Source: Rhabdophis nuchalis
Taxonomy: Eukaryota; Chordata; Lepidosauria; Squamata; Natricidae
DNA: 64,000 nt
Reading direction: 5' to 3'
NCBI GenBank assembly: GCA_039707465.1
Contig: CM077643.1
Location: 378,798,419 to 378,862,418 of the forward strand
Shown here: in pieces, positions 1 through 11,290 of the stretch
How positions within the stretch are numbered: the first letter of the stretch is position 1
Layout of the letters: the number at the start of each line of letters is the position of its first letter
The notes under the pieces: generated by a model
Told to the model about the DNA's origin: nothing
The model's database searches: none
Seen by the model: only the letters and a program-made list of their open reading frames with translations
Position numbers and translations under genes: made by a program

Positions 1-64
1 TTGCTGGGGAACTCTGGGAGTTGAAGTCCACCAGTCTTAAAAGAGCTGACTTTGCAGACCCCTG
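1..64. mobile_element. Palindromic hAT MITE, right half (cut by window edge)
   Basis: These bases match the right arm of the complete palindromic element at 38076-38210, ending in the same GCAGACCCCTG terminus. The left arm lies outside the window. The following octamer ATCTAGAC (65-72) would be its right target duplication. It lies in KIF3C intron 1. Confidence 0.8.
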
Positions 65-72
65 ATCTAGAC

Positions 73-251
73 CAATGGTGGGATTCACTTACCTTCCCTA
101 CCGGTTCGCAAATGTGAGTGCACACTCCTAGCCCAGCGCTGCAACTGTGCATGCGGAGTGCTCACGCATTACCTTGTGGCGGGTGGGTGGAGCCTCCTGC
201 AGCTGCTGCTACCGGATTGGACCAAACCGGAGAGAACCGGCTGAATACCAC
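73..251. mobile_element. hAT-type MITE
   Basis: The ends are imperfect inverted repeats (CAATGGTGGGATTCA on the left, TGAATACCACCTATG on the right). Octamers ATCTAGAC (65-72) and ATCTGGAT (252-259) match at 6 of 8 positions and are probably decayed target duplications. The interior has the ACCGG-rich sequence seen in related MITEs of this window. No coding capacity. Confidence 0.65.
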
Positions 252-294
252 CTATGATCTGGATATGTTTACCCCACATAAGTGATAAATAAGA

Positions 295-2345
295 TATTTC
301 ATTTATTTATTTCATTTCATTTATTTAATTTATATACCGCCCTTCCCCCTCTCGGGACTCAGGGCGGTGAACAGCCACAATAAAAAGAGGAAATACAAAA
401 GTTAAAATAACAAATTAGTAAATATTAAATAATTTGGCCTATTATTATAAAACCCAATATTAAAACCCAATTAAAAGACTTGACAGACCGGCTGCACGAA
501 ATAGATTTGTCTTCAGGGCCCGATGGAAGAGATGTAGGTCTGCGATCGTGCGTAATTCAGGGGGAGGTCATTCCAGAGGGCAGGAGCTGCCACAGAGAAG
601 GCTCCCCCCCTGGGGGTCGCCAGCTGACATTGTCTGGCCGACGGGACCCTGAGGAGGCCCACTCTGTGGGAGCGGACTGGTCGGTGGGAGGTATTTGGCA
701 GCAGGAGGCGGTCTTGCAGATAACCAGCTCCCTTGCCATGGAGCGCTTTAAAGATTGTCACCAGTATCTTGAAGCGCACCCTGAAAGCCACAGGCAGCCA
801 GTGCAGCTCACGCAGGAGAGGTGTCACCTGGGAGCATCTAGGTGCTCCCAAAATCCCCTGCGCGGCCGCATTCTGAACTAACTGGAGCCTCCGGGTGCAT
901 CTCAAGGGAAGCCCAATGTAGAGAGCATTACAATAGTCCAGGCAGGAGGTGTCGAGAGCTTGAATGACAGTGCATAAGGCATCACGATCCAGAAAGGGGC
1001 GCATCTGGCGTATTAGGCGAACCTGATAGAAGGCCCCCCTAGCCACGGCCATTATAGGCTCTTCTAAACACAGCCAAGAGTCCAGGAGGACACCCAAGTT
1101 GCGAGCCCTCTCTGTGGGGACCAATGACTCACCCCCAATAGCCAGAGATGGCATCAACTGGCTATACCGTGACGCCGGAAGACACAGCTACTCGGTCTTC
1201 GGTCGAAGCCTGTTCCTCCCCATCCAGACTCGCATGGCCTCCAGACATCGGGACATTACTTCCATGGCATCGTTGGGGTGGTCCGGTGTAGAGATATACA
1301 GCTGAGTATCATCAGTGTACTGATGGAACTCTACCCCAAAATCACGGATGATCTCACCCAATGGCTTCACATAGATGTTGAACAGGAGGGGCGAGAGGAC
1401 CGACCCCTGTGGAACCCCATAAGTGAGGCGCCTCGAAGTCGACCTCTGCCCCCTGCCAACACAAACTGCATCCAATCAGAGAGATAGGAGGAGAACCACC
1501 GTAGAACGGTGCCCCCCACCCCTAACCCCTCCAACCGGTGCAGCATGATACCATGGTCAATGGTATCAAAAGCCGCTGAGAGATCTAACAGGACCAGGAT
1601 AGAGGAACAGCCCCTATCCCAAGCCCTCCAGAGATCATCGACCAACACGACCAATGCCGTCTCCGTGCTGTGCCCGGGCCAGAAGCCAGACTGGCGCGAG
1701 TCTAGATAGACAGCTTCATCCAGGTGCTGAGGGAGCTGTCGCGCCACCATACTCTCAACAACCTTCGCAATAAATAGAAGGTTGGAGACAGGACAATAGT
1801 TGGCCAGAACAGCTGGATCCAGAGATGGCTTCTTGAGAAGAGGTCTCACCACCGCCTCTTTCAAGGCGGCCGGCAAAAACCCCTCACTCAGAGAAGCGTT
1901 GACAATTCCCTGGAGCCAGCCTCGTGTAACCTCCTGGGAGGCGGGTACCAACCAGGAGGGACACAGGTCCAATAAACGTGGTGGCGCTCAGCCGCCCCAA
2001 TATCCTGTCCATGTCCTAGGATCGAACTCCTCCCAGGTAACATTCTCAAGACCTGCCTCAGTCAACCTGTCTGAACTAATCCAGTCAGAGGCCAACCCGT
2101 CCCGAATCTGATCGATTTTATCATGCAGATAACGCCCAAAATCTTCCGCTCGACCCTGCAAGGGAACATCCCATGCCTCCAGATGGAGAAGAGAGCGGGT
2201 AATCCTAAACAGGACGTCTGGGCGGTTATCTGCAGACGCGACAAGAGTGGAGAAATAGTTGCGTTTCCTCGCTCTTATCGCCACCAGGTAGGTCTTTAAA
2301 TAAGACCTTACCCGTGTCCGGTCAGACTCGGAGCGGGTGGTCCTC
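295..2345 (-). mobile_element. CR1-group LINE, 5'-truncated, antisense to KIF3C
   Basis: On the minus strand this reads as the C-terminal two thirds of a CR1 ORF2. Broken frames at 1988-2359, 1367-1972, 1188-1475 and 513-1157 carry the same blocks as the element at 7987-11290, including [24 protein letters not shown], a YTDD version of the YADD catalytic box, and NLGVLLDS. At least three frameshifts or stops separate the blocks, so it is dead. The 3' end on the left is the CR1-type sequence with ATTT-rich tail (295-400). It has no endonuclease domain, as expected from 5' truncation during target-primed reverse transcription. It is more diverged than the 7987 and 44953 copies. Confidence 0.92.
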
Positions 2346-2485
2346 CATAGCATAGGCATATCTCTCTAGGCATATCATAGCAGAAGGGTTGTTGCACACA
2401 AAAGAGAGAATGAACTTATTTCCCACATTTTCAGAGGACAAGACCAGTATGAATGGGTAAACATGACAAGAGGTTTGGGCTAGAG

Positions 2486-3136
2486 CAGGGGTGTCATATT
2501 CTATTTCATTGAGGGCCACATCAGGGTTGTGCTTGACCTCAGGGGACCGGGTGAGTATGGCCAGGGTAGGCATGGCCAGTTCAATGTCACTCACGTCAGG
2601 GGAACGTGTGGTTGCACGGGCAGGCCTGGCAGGATCCATTGTCTCCAGAGGAGGAAAGAGAGACCAGTGAGAGGGCCAAATCCTTGTCCTTCAGAAAAGC
2701 CTCCCTGTCCCTCTCAGGCCATGTGGAAGACCCCTGGATGGCAGACCCTAGGCAGGGGCAGGCAAGTGCCCAGCCTGATGCTCGAACTCCCAGGGCAGTG
2801 GGACTCCCCAAGGGGATGCCCAGCTGCACTTCCTCCTCCTCCTCGAAGCTGTTGCTGCTGCTGTTCTCACTCTTCTTGGTCAGGTTGCTCATGGTGTGTG
2901 CAGGAGGGCAAACTGGATGGGACTCCCGAGCTCCGTTTTTGCTGGCAGAGGGCTGCAGGAGGCAATCACAGTTGAAAACAGAGCCTGGGAGGGTCACACG
3001 TGGCCCTCCCAGGCTCCATTGTGCTGGCAGATGCACCGTGGGCTAGTCCTTCCCCATTTCCAAGGCAGCTCTGTAGGCCAGATCTAAGCAGCCCATGGCT
3101 GGATCTAGCCCACGGGCCTTGAGTTTGACACCCCTG
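2486..3136. mobile_element. hAT MITE (CAGGGGTGTC family)
   Basis: The left end CAGGGGTGTCATATT pairs with the right end GAGTTTGACACCCCTG. Flanking octamers are GGCTAGAG (2478-2485) and GCCTTGAG (3137-3144), 6 of 8 matching. The interior is G+C-rich and the open frames there have no recognisable domain. Four further copies occur at 18339, 28805, 44570 and 51692. Confidence 0.8.
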
Positions 3137-3865
3137 GCCTTGAGTAAGTCCCTCAGTCATTGCAAGATTTGCTACATGGAGAGCTCTCCTGCCTTAGAGA
3201 TCTTCAAAAAGGTTGGATAATTATCTGCAAGTGCTATAGTGGAACTTACACAGTGGAGCAAGGGATTGGACTTTGTGACCTCTTGAGATACCTTCCAGCT
3301 CTACGATTCTCCGAATCTAAGCATACAGGAGTTAGAGTGGAGAGTGCAACAATACCTCTCCTTTTTACTCAGCTTCCCCATTAAGCACTGATAACAGTTT
3401 CTGAGGAAGGACAGGCCCTTCTCCTTAGCCCTGCTTCCTGCCTCTCCTCCTTCGAATCTCTTTTCTTGAATTCAGCTCCCTGTAGCACATAGCGAGATTT
3501 GAGCCTAGGTTCTAAATATTTTGTTAGACCAGGCTACAGGTTGTCCTCTTATGAAATCCTGGGATTTCAGAAAACCAAATTGTTTAGGATACTCAAAATG
3601 TTTGGTACTTTGAAAGGAAAATCTAATTGATAGTTTGAGAGGAGGCAGGCAATCTAATTTGCTTCTTGTATACAAGCCCCAGAGAAATTAAAGGGCATGT
3701 CTGAAGAATTTCCTAGTGGGATTTGCCCATGAACCAGATAGGTCTTGTATTCCATGGCACCCTATGCAGACTGCTTGAGGAGTTTTAAATGCTCTGAAAT
3801 AATGCAACTTTTCTTATCACGGTTCAAAGTTGTCTAGGCCTAGGAAAAAGTGAGTTATATCCCAT
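3137..3865. other. Intron 1 sequence with an old CR1 3' fragment
   Basis: About 3200-3315 resembles a decayed CR1 3' terminus on the + strand (a GGTTGGATAATTATCTG block, then GGATTGGACTTTGTGACCTC). The rest shows no gene, RNA or repeat that I recognise. Confidence 0.45.
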
Positions 3866-4677
3866 CCTTGAAGTTACAACTATTGCAGAGGTATGCATAC
3901 CACCCGGTTGTGTGATTATAATTTGGGCTCTTGGCAACTGTCTTGTATTTATGACAGCTGCAGCATCTTTTGCAATCTTATTATCACAATTTGTGACTTT
4001 CCCAGCCTACTTCTGACAAGCAAAGTCCATTGGGGAAGCTGGATTCACTTAATGCCCATGTGATTCACTTAACAGCCACATGATTTACTTAACAACCTCC
4101 GTGAAATGGTCATAAAATCAGGTCTGGTCACATGACAACTCGCTGAACAACCACTGTTAGCAACTCTGGGTTCAGAACCAGTGTTACAACTCTGGTCCCT
4201 TAACCAGTGTTAGCAAATAAATGCGGAATAGTGTAATTCACCGGACAGTAAAGAGATACGTTGCTGTAATCACAAACAAACTCTAAAACAGTGATAGTAA
4301 GAAAATAAATAGTCTTTCTTTGTAGCAACTAAAATGCTTCTTCCGACTAACTTCTCAAACAAATAACAGTCCTTCACCAAACAGAGTTTATCTTACAGTG
4401 ATGCAAAACAAATCCTCCTTCTTCTTCTTCAGTCACAGCTCCTCAGCACAGAGAGTCGAAAAGGGAATGAGCTGTGATTCTGAGCTTGCTTTATGGTAGA
4501 GCTTAGACTCACAGCCAATCAGAAGTGAAGACAGTTCTTAAAGCTACATAACTCCTTAAGAACATAGGCTCATATATATTGTCAACCCAATATGAGGCTG
4601 CATATCCTAACAACCACATCACTTAATGATCAAAATTCTGATCCCATTTGTGGTCATAGGTTGAATAGTGCTGTACA
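3866..4677. mobile_element. TA-flanked MITE (CAGGTAG family) interrupted by a solo LTR
   Basis: Sequence on both sides of the LTR (3866-4154 and 4613-4677) matches the family best seen at 33805-34172: repeated CACTTAACAACC and GGTCATAA motifs derived from a Tc1/mariner-like non-autonomous transposon. The LTR splits the copy. The outer ends are decayed and approximate. Confidence 0.6.
4155..4612. mobile_element. Solo LTR, 458 bp, with 5-bp duplication
   Basis: It begins TGTTAG and ends CTAACA, a 6-bp inverted pair with the canonical TG...CA. It is flanked by identical 5-mers ACCAC (4150-4154 and 4613-4617). A second copy lies at 57905-58575. No internal gag, pol or env remains, so recombination between the two LTRs of a provirus or LTR retrotransposon is the likely origin. 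A 5-bp duplication fits several LTR groups, so I do not name the family. Confidence 0.88.
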
Positions 4678-4693
4678 GTATTCCAAGAGACTA

Positions 4694-5082
4694 CTACAGT
4701 TCCTGACTTACAATGATTTGTTTGGTGACCAACATTACAGAGGCATTGAAAAAAGTGGCATGACCGTTTTTCACACAACCATTGCAGCATCCCCATGGTG
4801 ACGTGATCAAAATCCAAACACTTAGCAATTGTATGATGGTTGCAGTGTCCTGGGATCTTGTGATAACCTTTTGCAGCCTTCTGAGAAGCAAAGTCAGTGC
4901 AGAAATCTCATTCACTTAACAACTTAAGTTAGTGTTAGTGTTACTAACTTAACAACCGCAGTGATTCACTTAAGAACTGTGGCGAAAGTGTTGTAAAATG
5001 AGGCAAAATTTGCTTAACTGTCTTGCTCAATAACAGAAATGTTGGGCTCAATTGTGGTCATAAATCGAAAAAGTATTTGTCT
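4694..5082. mobile_element. TA-flanked MITE (CAGGTAG family), decayed copy
   Basis: Starts near CTACTACAGTTCCTGACTT and ends near AAATCGAAAAAGTATTTG. The internal order of motifs (GGTGACCAACATTACAG, CACTTAACAACTTAAG, GTGGTCATAAATCG) matches 33805-34172. Ends are approximate. Confidence 0.6.
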
Positions 5083-5450
5083 ACCTTTGCAGTTGGGTTT
5101 AGCATGAACTGAACCAGAGACTCTGATGAATCCTATTCTGCATTCAATACAAACACAAGAGTCATGTGTCCCACATTGTTTTATTTCTGTCCGGGAAATC
5201 CTTCTCTATGAATATGCCTGACTAGGAACCTGAAGCTTAATTTATGAATCAGTACTGTTTCTCTCCTTGTAAATGGGGGAAATATAAAAACAAAACCTGT
5301 TGCCTTTATAGTTTCCATCAATTGGTTGCCCATTTATCTCTCATCTGCCCTAATGCTACAGCACTGCTACATAATTATCAAAAATTGACAAGCTCTCCTC
5401 ACCACTTCAGCCTAAAATCCAGAGTTGGCCAAACTAGAGTATAATGTTTA
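5083..5450. other. Intron 1, nothing recognised
   Basis: Unique-looking A+T-rich sequence. The 66-codon open frame at 5244-5444 has no recognisable motif and is probably chance. Confidence 0.5.
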
Positions 5451-5844
5451 TGGGTATGTCCTGAGTTAAATGACCATTTGTTCAGTGACCATTCAAAGTT
5501 ACAACCAGCCCTTAAAGTTGCAGCCATCACAGTGTCCCCACAGTCATGTAAACATAATTCGGGTGTTCATCAGCCAGCATTGCAATTATAATGTCACAGA
5601 CTCCCATGGTCATGTGATCACCATTTGCAATCTTCTTTGCTGGCTTTCTACAAGCAAAGTCAATGGGGAAGCTGGCAGGGGGTCGCAAATGATGACCCAT
5701 GATATCCTCGCTTAACAACCCACGGAGATTCACTTAATGATGATAACGAGAGGTACTGAAATTTCCATTGCGAAGTGTTGCAGTCACATCACTTAACAGT
5801 GGAAATTCTGGCCCCAATTACTATTGCTAAGTGAAGACGGCCTG
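5451..5844. mobile_element. TA-flanked MITE (CAGGTAG family), decayed copy
   Basis: Starts TGGGTATGTCCTGAGTT and ends AGACGGCCTG followed by TA. It contains the family's TTAACAACC and GTCATGTGATCACC motifs. An AT microsatellite (5845-5860) follows. Confidence 0.65.
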
Positions 5845-5867
5845 TATATATATATATATTAGATTTT

Positions 5868-6383
5868 TAAGGGCTGAAAATAAAGAGACCAGGATGGATC
5901 CATTTCAGGCTTATTAGCCTTCTTCAGCTGGCCATACTCCTTCTACTGGGATTTGAACCGGTGCTTTCCAGCATTTGAGGCAAGCCTCTCTATGCCTTGA
6001 GCTATCCGGTATCCCTGATACATCAGCCAATTTACAGGACTCTTAAATGAGAGAATATTATCACAGCTCCTGTTCAGATGTCTAATCTATTTGGTTCTCT
6101 GTCTGGATGATCTCTAGGTTGAGTCAAAGGGCAGAGAGGGATGATGTTAAGTCTCCTCCCCTTAAAGGGACCTCTGAACAGGAGCTGTAATAATATTCTC
6201 TCATTTAAGAGTCCTGTAAATTGGCTGATGTATCAGGGATACCGGATAGCTCAAGGCATAGAGAGGCTTGCCTCAAATGCTGGAAAGCACCGGTTCAAAT
6301 CCGAGTAGAAGGAGTATGGCCAGCTGAAGAATGCTAATAAGCCTGAAATGGATCCATCCTGGTCTCTTTATTTTCAGCCCTTA
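5868..6383. repeat. Inverted pair of tRNA-derived SINEs (foldback, about 212-bp arms)
   Basis: The left arm 5868-6079 is the reverse complement of the right arm 6173-6383 with only a handful of mismatches; the loop is about 93 bp. The right arm has an A-box-like TAGCTCAAGGCATAGAG and a B box GGTTCAAATCC spaced as in a tRNA-derived SINE head. It ends TTTATTTTCAGCCCTTA. About 65 bp upstream of the tRNA-like part is also inside the arms, so the inverted unit is longer than a bare SINE head. AT-rich tracts flank both sides. It lies in KIF3C intron 1, so the pre-mRNA could fold into a long hairpin. Confidence 0.85.
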
Positions 6384-7789
6384 TACACGGGAAAATCCCC
6401 GAAGCCAGCTATGCCGGCATATATACATATATATCAATGTATACCTACATGATTTGTAGAATAGCAAAAGCTTTGGTAACTGCAATTGTTTGGCGCAAAA
6501 TAGGGCCAGTTTTCATGATAGAAGAACCAGGGAGATACGGACTTTTCAGTCTGCAAAACTCAAATTCCCCAACCAAATTGTTGCTTGCCTTCCTTCCTTT
6601 CAAGTAAAAGATGCCAGTGTTTTTGTGGGAAGGAACTGCTCAGTGCAAGGCACACAGGAAGGAGGGTTTGCAAGTAGTGAGTGCAGCTGCCATGTGTTGG
6701 CCAGCAGCTGTGTGGAAGGAAATAGTCCTGGCTATAACCCAGCACCATCTGGGATGTGTCAGCACCACAGCCTGGGAACAAAAAAGGAGCAGAGAGCTTG
6801 CTTAGGACACCTTAAGTAACGGGCTATCACCGGCAGTTTGAGCATTCCCACAGGATAAGTGGAAGAATGCTCCGTCTTAGCTCCTTTTCAAAGCACTAAA
6901 ATTAGGTCAGCAGAACAGGATTAATGGAAATTGATGTTTAAAAAGTCGGCTGTGAAATTCTTCCTTTCTCACTCTCAGAGACAGGAAATCCACAAAGTCT
7001 TAATGGATGCCAGTTGAAAGTTACTTCAGGAAAGTCCCCTCCATTCTATCCCGATTGACAGGAAACTCCAGCATTTCAGAGAGATGCAAATTCAGAATCG
7101 CTTTAAATAGCTTGTGACGTTATTAATGCTACTTATTTATATAGGAAACCTAAGCTAGGCTTATCTTTTCTAAATTTCTTTTTATCAGCCTTCTAGTCAG
7201 GAGTCATTATATCAAGGGTTATACACTGCTATTGTTTTGTTTTTGTTATTTCCTTTCTATCATAAGGCAAAGTTCAAGTCATTTTTGAATTTCCCATCCC
7301 AACAGATTTTTTACACAGCTTTGCTGGCTGGAGAATTCTGGGAGCTGAAGTCCTTCAGACTTAAAGTTGCAAAGGTTGGAGACCCCTATATAGAGAGGAA
7401 GATAAGCAATCTTGAACTTGTATTTTAACTGGGGTTTGAGAAGCCTGTATTCTAAATACAAACAGTTTAACTATAGTGATCCATGATTGGGTTTATGAGA
7501 CTATTTCAGGGTTATTTATCCAACGTCAGTAGTCTTGAGAGAAATTGAATGTATCCACGTAGTTTAAAAATGGGAAAAAATTCAACCAGGTTTAATCCTC
7601 AGGATGGCATCAAAAAGGCAGAAGAAGGTTCTAAAAAGTGAATTTTCAGACCAACTCCATTATATATATTTTTCAGCAGCTGGCTTCCATTTCACTAAAG
7701 CTGGTCAGTATATTATATCACAGCCATAAGACCAGATCCATCTGGCTTCCAATCTGTGATCTCATCCAAAATCTCTTGCCTCTAAGACA
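6384..7789. other. Intron 1, mostly unique, with one MITE fragment
   Basis: About 7318-7385 is a one-armed remnant of the palindromic MITE family of 38076-38210 (GAATTCTGGGAGCTGAAGTC block). The 109-codon frame at 6490-6819 has no domain, and its antisense frames are equally open, so I do not call a gene. Confidence 0.5.
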
Positions 7790-7797
7790 GGGGCGTC

Positions 7798-7924
7798 AAA
7801 CTTGTGTCATCATGGCATCGTCACATGATGTATTGGGACTTCCCCCCCCCCTTTGCTAAAGTGAGCGTGGGCGTGGCCAGTGTGTGACGCAGCTGGCCTG
7901 TGGGCCGCAAGTTTGACAGCCCTG
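7798..7924. mobile_element. Short hAT MITE (127 bp)
   Basis: Ends CAGGGGCGTCAAACTTG and CAAGTTTGACAGCCCTG are inverted repeats. Flanking octamers CTCTAAGA (7790-7797) and CCCTAAGA (7925-7932) match at 7 of 8 positions and have TA in the centre. Confidence 0.85.
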
Positions 7925-8334
7925 CCCTAAGACAGCTATGTCACTTTTGTTCATGGTGAGGCCATTTCCAGTCCTCTTGTCCGAGGCATTTATTTATTTA
8001 TTTTTTATTTTATTAAATTTATACCCCGCCCTTCTCCAAACGGACCCAGGGCGGCGCACAGGGATGTTAAAACACATATAAAACATATAAAATTTTAAAA
8101 AACTTATTCTAATAGACCCTGCACTAAAAACCGAATTTAAAAAACCCAAATTTAAAACTATCTAAGAGTCAGTAATGGGGGTTATGCTAGGCCGGCTAGA
8201 TGGAATAGGTGTGTCTTCAGACACTTGCGGAAGAGGCGGAGGTCAGAGATGGTGCGGAGTTCAGGGGGTAGGTCGTTCCAAAGGGCAGGGCCCGCCACAG
8301 AGAAGGCTCTTCCCCTGGGTGTCGCCAGTCGGCA

Positions 8335-10743
8335 TTATCCAGCCGACGGCACCCTGAGGAGGCCCTCTCTGTGGGAGCGTATCGGTCTGAGGGATGTATG
8401 GGGCAGGAGGCGGTCTCGCATATAACTAGGCCCCGAGCCATGGAGCGCTTTAAAGATGGTCGTTAAAACCTTGAAGCGCACCCGAAAGACCACAGGGAGC
8501 CAGTGCAGCTCGCGCAGGATAGGTGTTATGTGGGAGTGTCTAGGCGCTCCCGTAATCACCCGCGCGGCTGCGTTCTGGACTAGCTGCAGCTTTCGGGTGC
8601 ACCTCAAGGGGAGCCCCATGTAGAGAGCATTACAGTAGTCAAGTCGAGAGGTGACGAGTGCTTGAGTGACTGTGCGTAAGGCACCCCGGTCCAGTAAGGG
8701 GCGCAATTGGCGCATCAGGCGTACCTGATGGAATGCCCCCCTGGCCACGGCTGCCACATGATCTTCCATAGACAGCCGGGAATCCAGGAGGACACCCAAA
8801 TTGCGCGCCCTCTCCACGGGGGCCGGTGTTTCGCCCCCAATGGCCAGAGTTGGAATAATCTGGCTGAACCGGGGCGCCGGAAGCCACAGCCACTCAGTCT
8901 TGGACGGGTTGAGCCTGAGTTTGTTACCACCCATCCAGATCCGTACGGCCTCCAAACACCGGGACATAACCTCGACGGCATCGTTGGGGTGGCCTGGGGT
9001 GGATATGTACAACTGAGTATCATCAGCGTACAGATGATATCCCACCCCAAAACCACGGATGATCTCACCCAGCGGCTTCATATATGTGTTGAACAGTAAG
9101 GGCGAGAGGACCGACCCCTGAGGAACCCCACATATGAGGGACCTCGAGGCCGACCTCTGCCCCCCTGCCAACACATATTGCGACTGACCAGAGAGGTAGG
9201 ATGAGAACCACCGCAGAACGGTGCCTCCCAACCCCAACCTCCCCAGTCGGTGCAATAGGATACCATGGTCGATGGTATCAAAAGCCGCTGAGAGGTCTAA
9301 TAGGACTAGGATAGAGGAATATCCTCTATCCCGCGCCCTCCAGAGATCATCAACCAACGCGACCAATGCCGTCTCGGTGCTGTGCCCGGGTCGGAAGCCG
9401 GACTGGCGCGGGTCTAGATAATCAACTTCCTCCAAGTGTCGCGGAAACTGTTGAGCCACCACACTCTCAACAACCTTCACTAAAAAGTGGAGGTTGGAGA
9501 CGGGACGATAGTTCTCTAATAATGCTGGATCCAGGGATGGCTTCTTGAGGAGGGGCCTCACCACCGCCTCTTTCAGGACGGCAGGCAAGGACCCCTCACT
9601 CAAAGATGCGTTGACAATGCCCTGGAGCCAGCCTCGTGTCATCTCCCAGGATGCCAGTACAAGCCAGGAGGGACACGGGTCCAATAAACATGTGGTAGCC
9701 CTAAGTCTCTTTGACAGCTTGTCCATATCCTCGGTGGTAACAAAATCAAACTCCTCCCAGGATGGTGTCACAAGAACAGCCTCGGCCTGCTCGACTGGAC
9801 CACTGTCGATGGAGGGTAGCTCGTTCCGAATCCGAGTGATTTTCTCCTGCAGATAAATCCCAAATTCCTCTGCTCGACCCTGTAAAGGGGCTTCCCGCGG
9901 CCTCTGTTGAAGGAGGGAGCGGGTCACCCCAAACAGGGCGGCAGGGTGGTTATCTGCGGATGCAATAAGAGTGGCGCAATACTCACATTTGGCCACTTTT
10001 ATCGCCACTAAGTAAGTCCTAATATGGTCTCTCACTAGTGTTCGGTCGGCTTCGGAGTGAGAAGATCTCCATCTGCTCTCTAGGCGTCTCTTGTGGCGCT
10101 TCATCTCCCTAAGCCCCTCGGTAAACCAAGGAGCCCAGGTGGTTCGTCGCCGCAAGAGAGGCCGCAAGGGCGCAACTCGGTCCAAGGCCCCCGTGGCCGC
10201 ACTTAACCATGCAGCCACTAGGTCCTCAGTCGAGTCGCGGGGCAAGTCCACAGGAATTGGCCCAAGCTCCCTCTGGAACCTTATCGGGTCCATCAGGAGC
10301 CTGGGGCGGAACCATATAGGAATGTCCGGTTCCGCCTCCCCGCAGTGAGGTGCAGCGATCGGAAAGTCGAGCCGAAGGAGAGCGTGATCTGTCCATGACA
10401 GGGGTGTGATGACTAAATCCCCTATTCCCAGATCACTACTCCACTGTCCCGAGACGAAGATGAGATCCAGGGTGTGTCCACCCTCGTGAGTAGGGCCTAA
10501 AACTACCTGGGTCAGGTCCATGGCTGTCATGGAAGCCATGAACTCCCGAGCTGCACCAGAGGTTTCGCCTGCCGACGGCAGGTTAAAGTCCCCCATGACT
10601 AAAAGTCTGGGGGTCTCAACCGCCGCCTTGGCTATCACCTCTAGGAGCTCGGGCAGGGCTGTTGTTGCATAGCGAGGAGCCAGGTATACAACTACACGCC
10701 CAACTGCCTCCCAAGGCCCCACTTCACAAGGAGGGACTCGCAC
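8335..10743 (-). pseudogene. CR1 ORF2: endonuclease C-part and reverse transcriptase (802 codons open)
   Basis: The protein would nick DNA and copy the LINE RNA at the nick. The frame carries the second half of the endonuclease: VMGDFN with catalytic Asp/Asn at residues 49-54, TLDLIF at 91-96 and the S-W-T-D-H box at 116-120. A linker follows, then a reverse transcriptase from about residue 395 to 640: [11 protein letters not shown] at 449-459, LDLSAAFDT at 482-490, [11 protein letters not shown] at 541-551, YADD at 572-575 with both catalytic aspartates, and NLGVLLDS. It ends early at RVPSAG, whereas the copy at 15344-16528 runs about 60 residues further. The endonuclease N-terminus is in another frame (10692-11126). 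Identification as CR1-group ORF2 is secure; activity is not expected. Confidence 0.95.
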
Positions 10744-11126
10744 CCGGTCGTCTGAGGGATCGTGGTCTCCTTTGGCTCAAGACCTTCCCTAACCATAATC
10801 GCCACCCCCCCACCCCTCCCTAGGGCCCTAGGCTGATGGAAGGCTCGGTATCCTGGTGGGCACATTTCTACGAGGGGATGTCCTCCCTCATGGCCCAACC
10901 AGGTTTCCGTAATGCCTACCAGGTCCGGGTCCCCCTCTGACACAAGGTCATGGATGAGGGGGGCTTTTTGTACCAAGGACCTGGCGTTGCATAGCATCAG
11001 CCTAGGGCCCCGGGTCTGTGGTTCTTGCCCACCTAATCTGCGATGGACAGGGGGAGTTGGAGCGCGTGACCACCCGTAACCAGCGGCCCCGGTCCTCCAA
11101 CTGGTGATGTCCATCCCCCTTCCCAC
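10692..11126 (-). pseudogene. CR1 ORF2 N-terminus: start of endonuclease domain, frameshifted
   Basis: This 144-codon frame overlaps the end of the 802-codon frame by 52 bases in a different phase. It carries the opening motifs of the AP-endonuclease fold: [12 protein letters not shown] with the Asn of the first conserved box, then [10 protein letters not shown] with the catalytic Glu, then [12 protein letters not shown]. The two frames together cover the domain, so a single indel near 10.70-10.74 kb split it. The homologous piece at 17221-18132 is continuous across this point, which supports an indel here and not an intron or recoding site. Confidence 0.9.
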
Positions 11127-11290
11127 CGCCCCTGCCCCTCCCCAAGACCGTATTGATGGAAAATACCCCAGTGGAAACGACCCCCCCTCCCACCTCCTCC
11201 GTTACTCTACTTCCGCTTCCTGCCGGCCCTTTTTGGCATACCCCCACCTGACTCTCCCTCCCCCCCTCCCTGGAACCCCCTAAAAGTCGA

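Larger units (their letters stand above)
7987..11290 (-). mobile_element. CR1-group LINE, near-complete ORF2, antisense to KIF3C
   Basis: The longest LINE here, about 3.3 kb. Read on the minus strand it has a short G+C-rich upstream part (11290-11130), an apurinic-type endonuclease, a reverse transcriptase and a 3' end with an ATTT-rich tail (8040-7987). No ORF1 is evident, so the 5' end is truncated. The coding part is broken only twice: a frameshift near 10.7 kb inside the endonuclease, and a stop or shift at 8335 near the C-terminus. It is close in sequence to the copy at 44953-46358 and probably belongs to the same fairly young subfamily. Confidence 0.95.

Noticed and set aside
5868..6383. 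tRNA gene on either strand
   Set aside because: A and B boxes are present, but the cloverleaf is not complete, the unit is part of a SINE with a 3' tail, and it exists as an inverted pair.
6490..6819. 109-codon frame as a possible unknown exon
   Set aside because: Overlapping open frames exist in other phases and on the other strand, there are no splice or conservation cues, and it lies inside a KIF3C intron.
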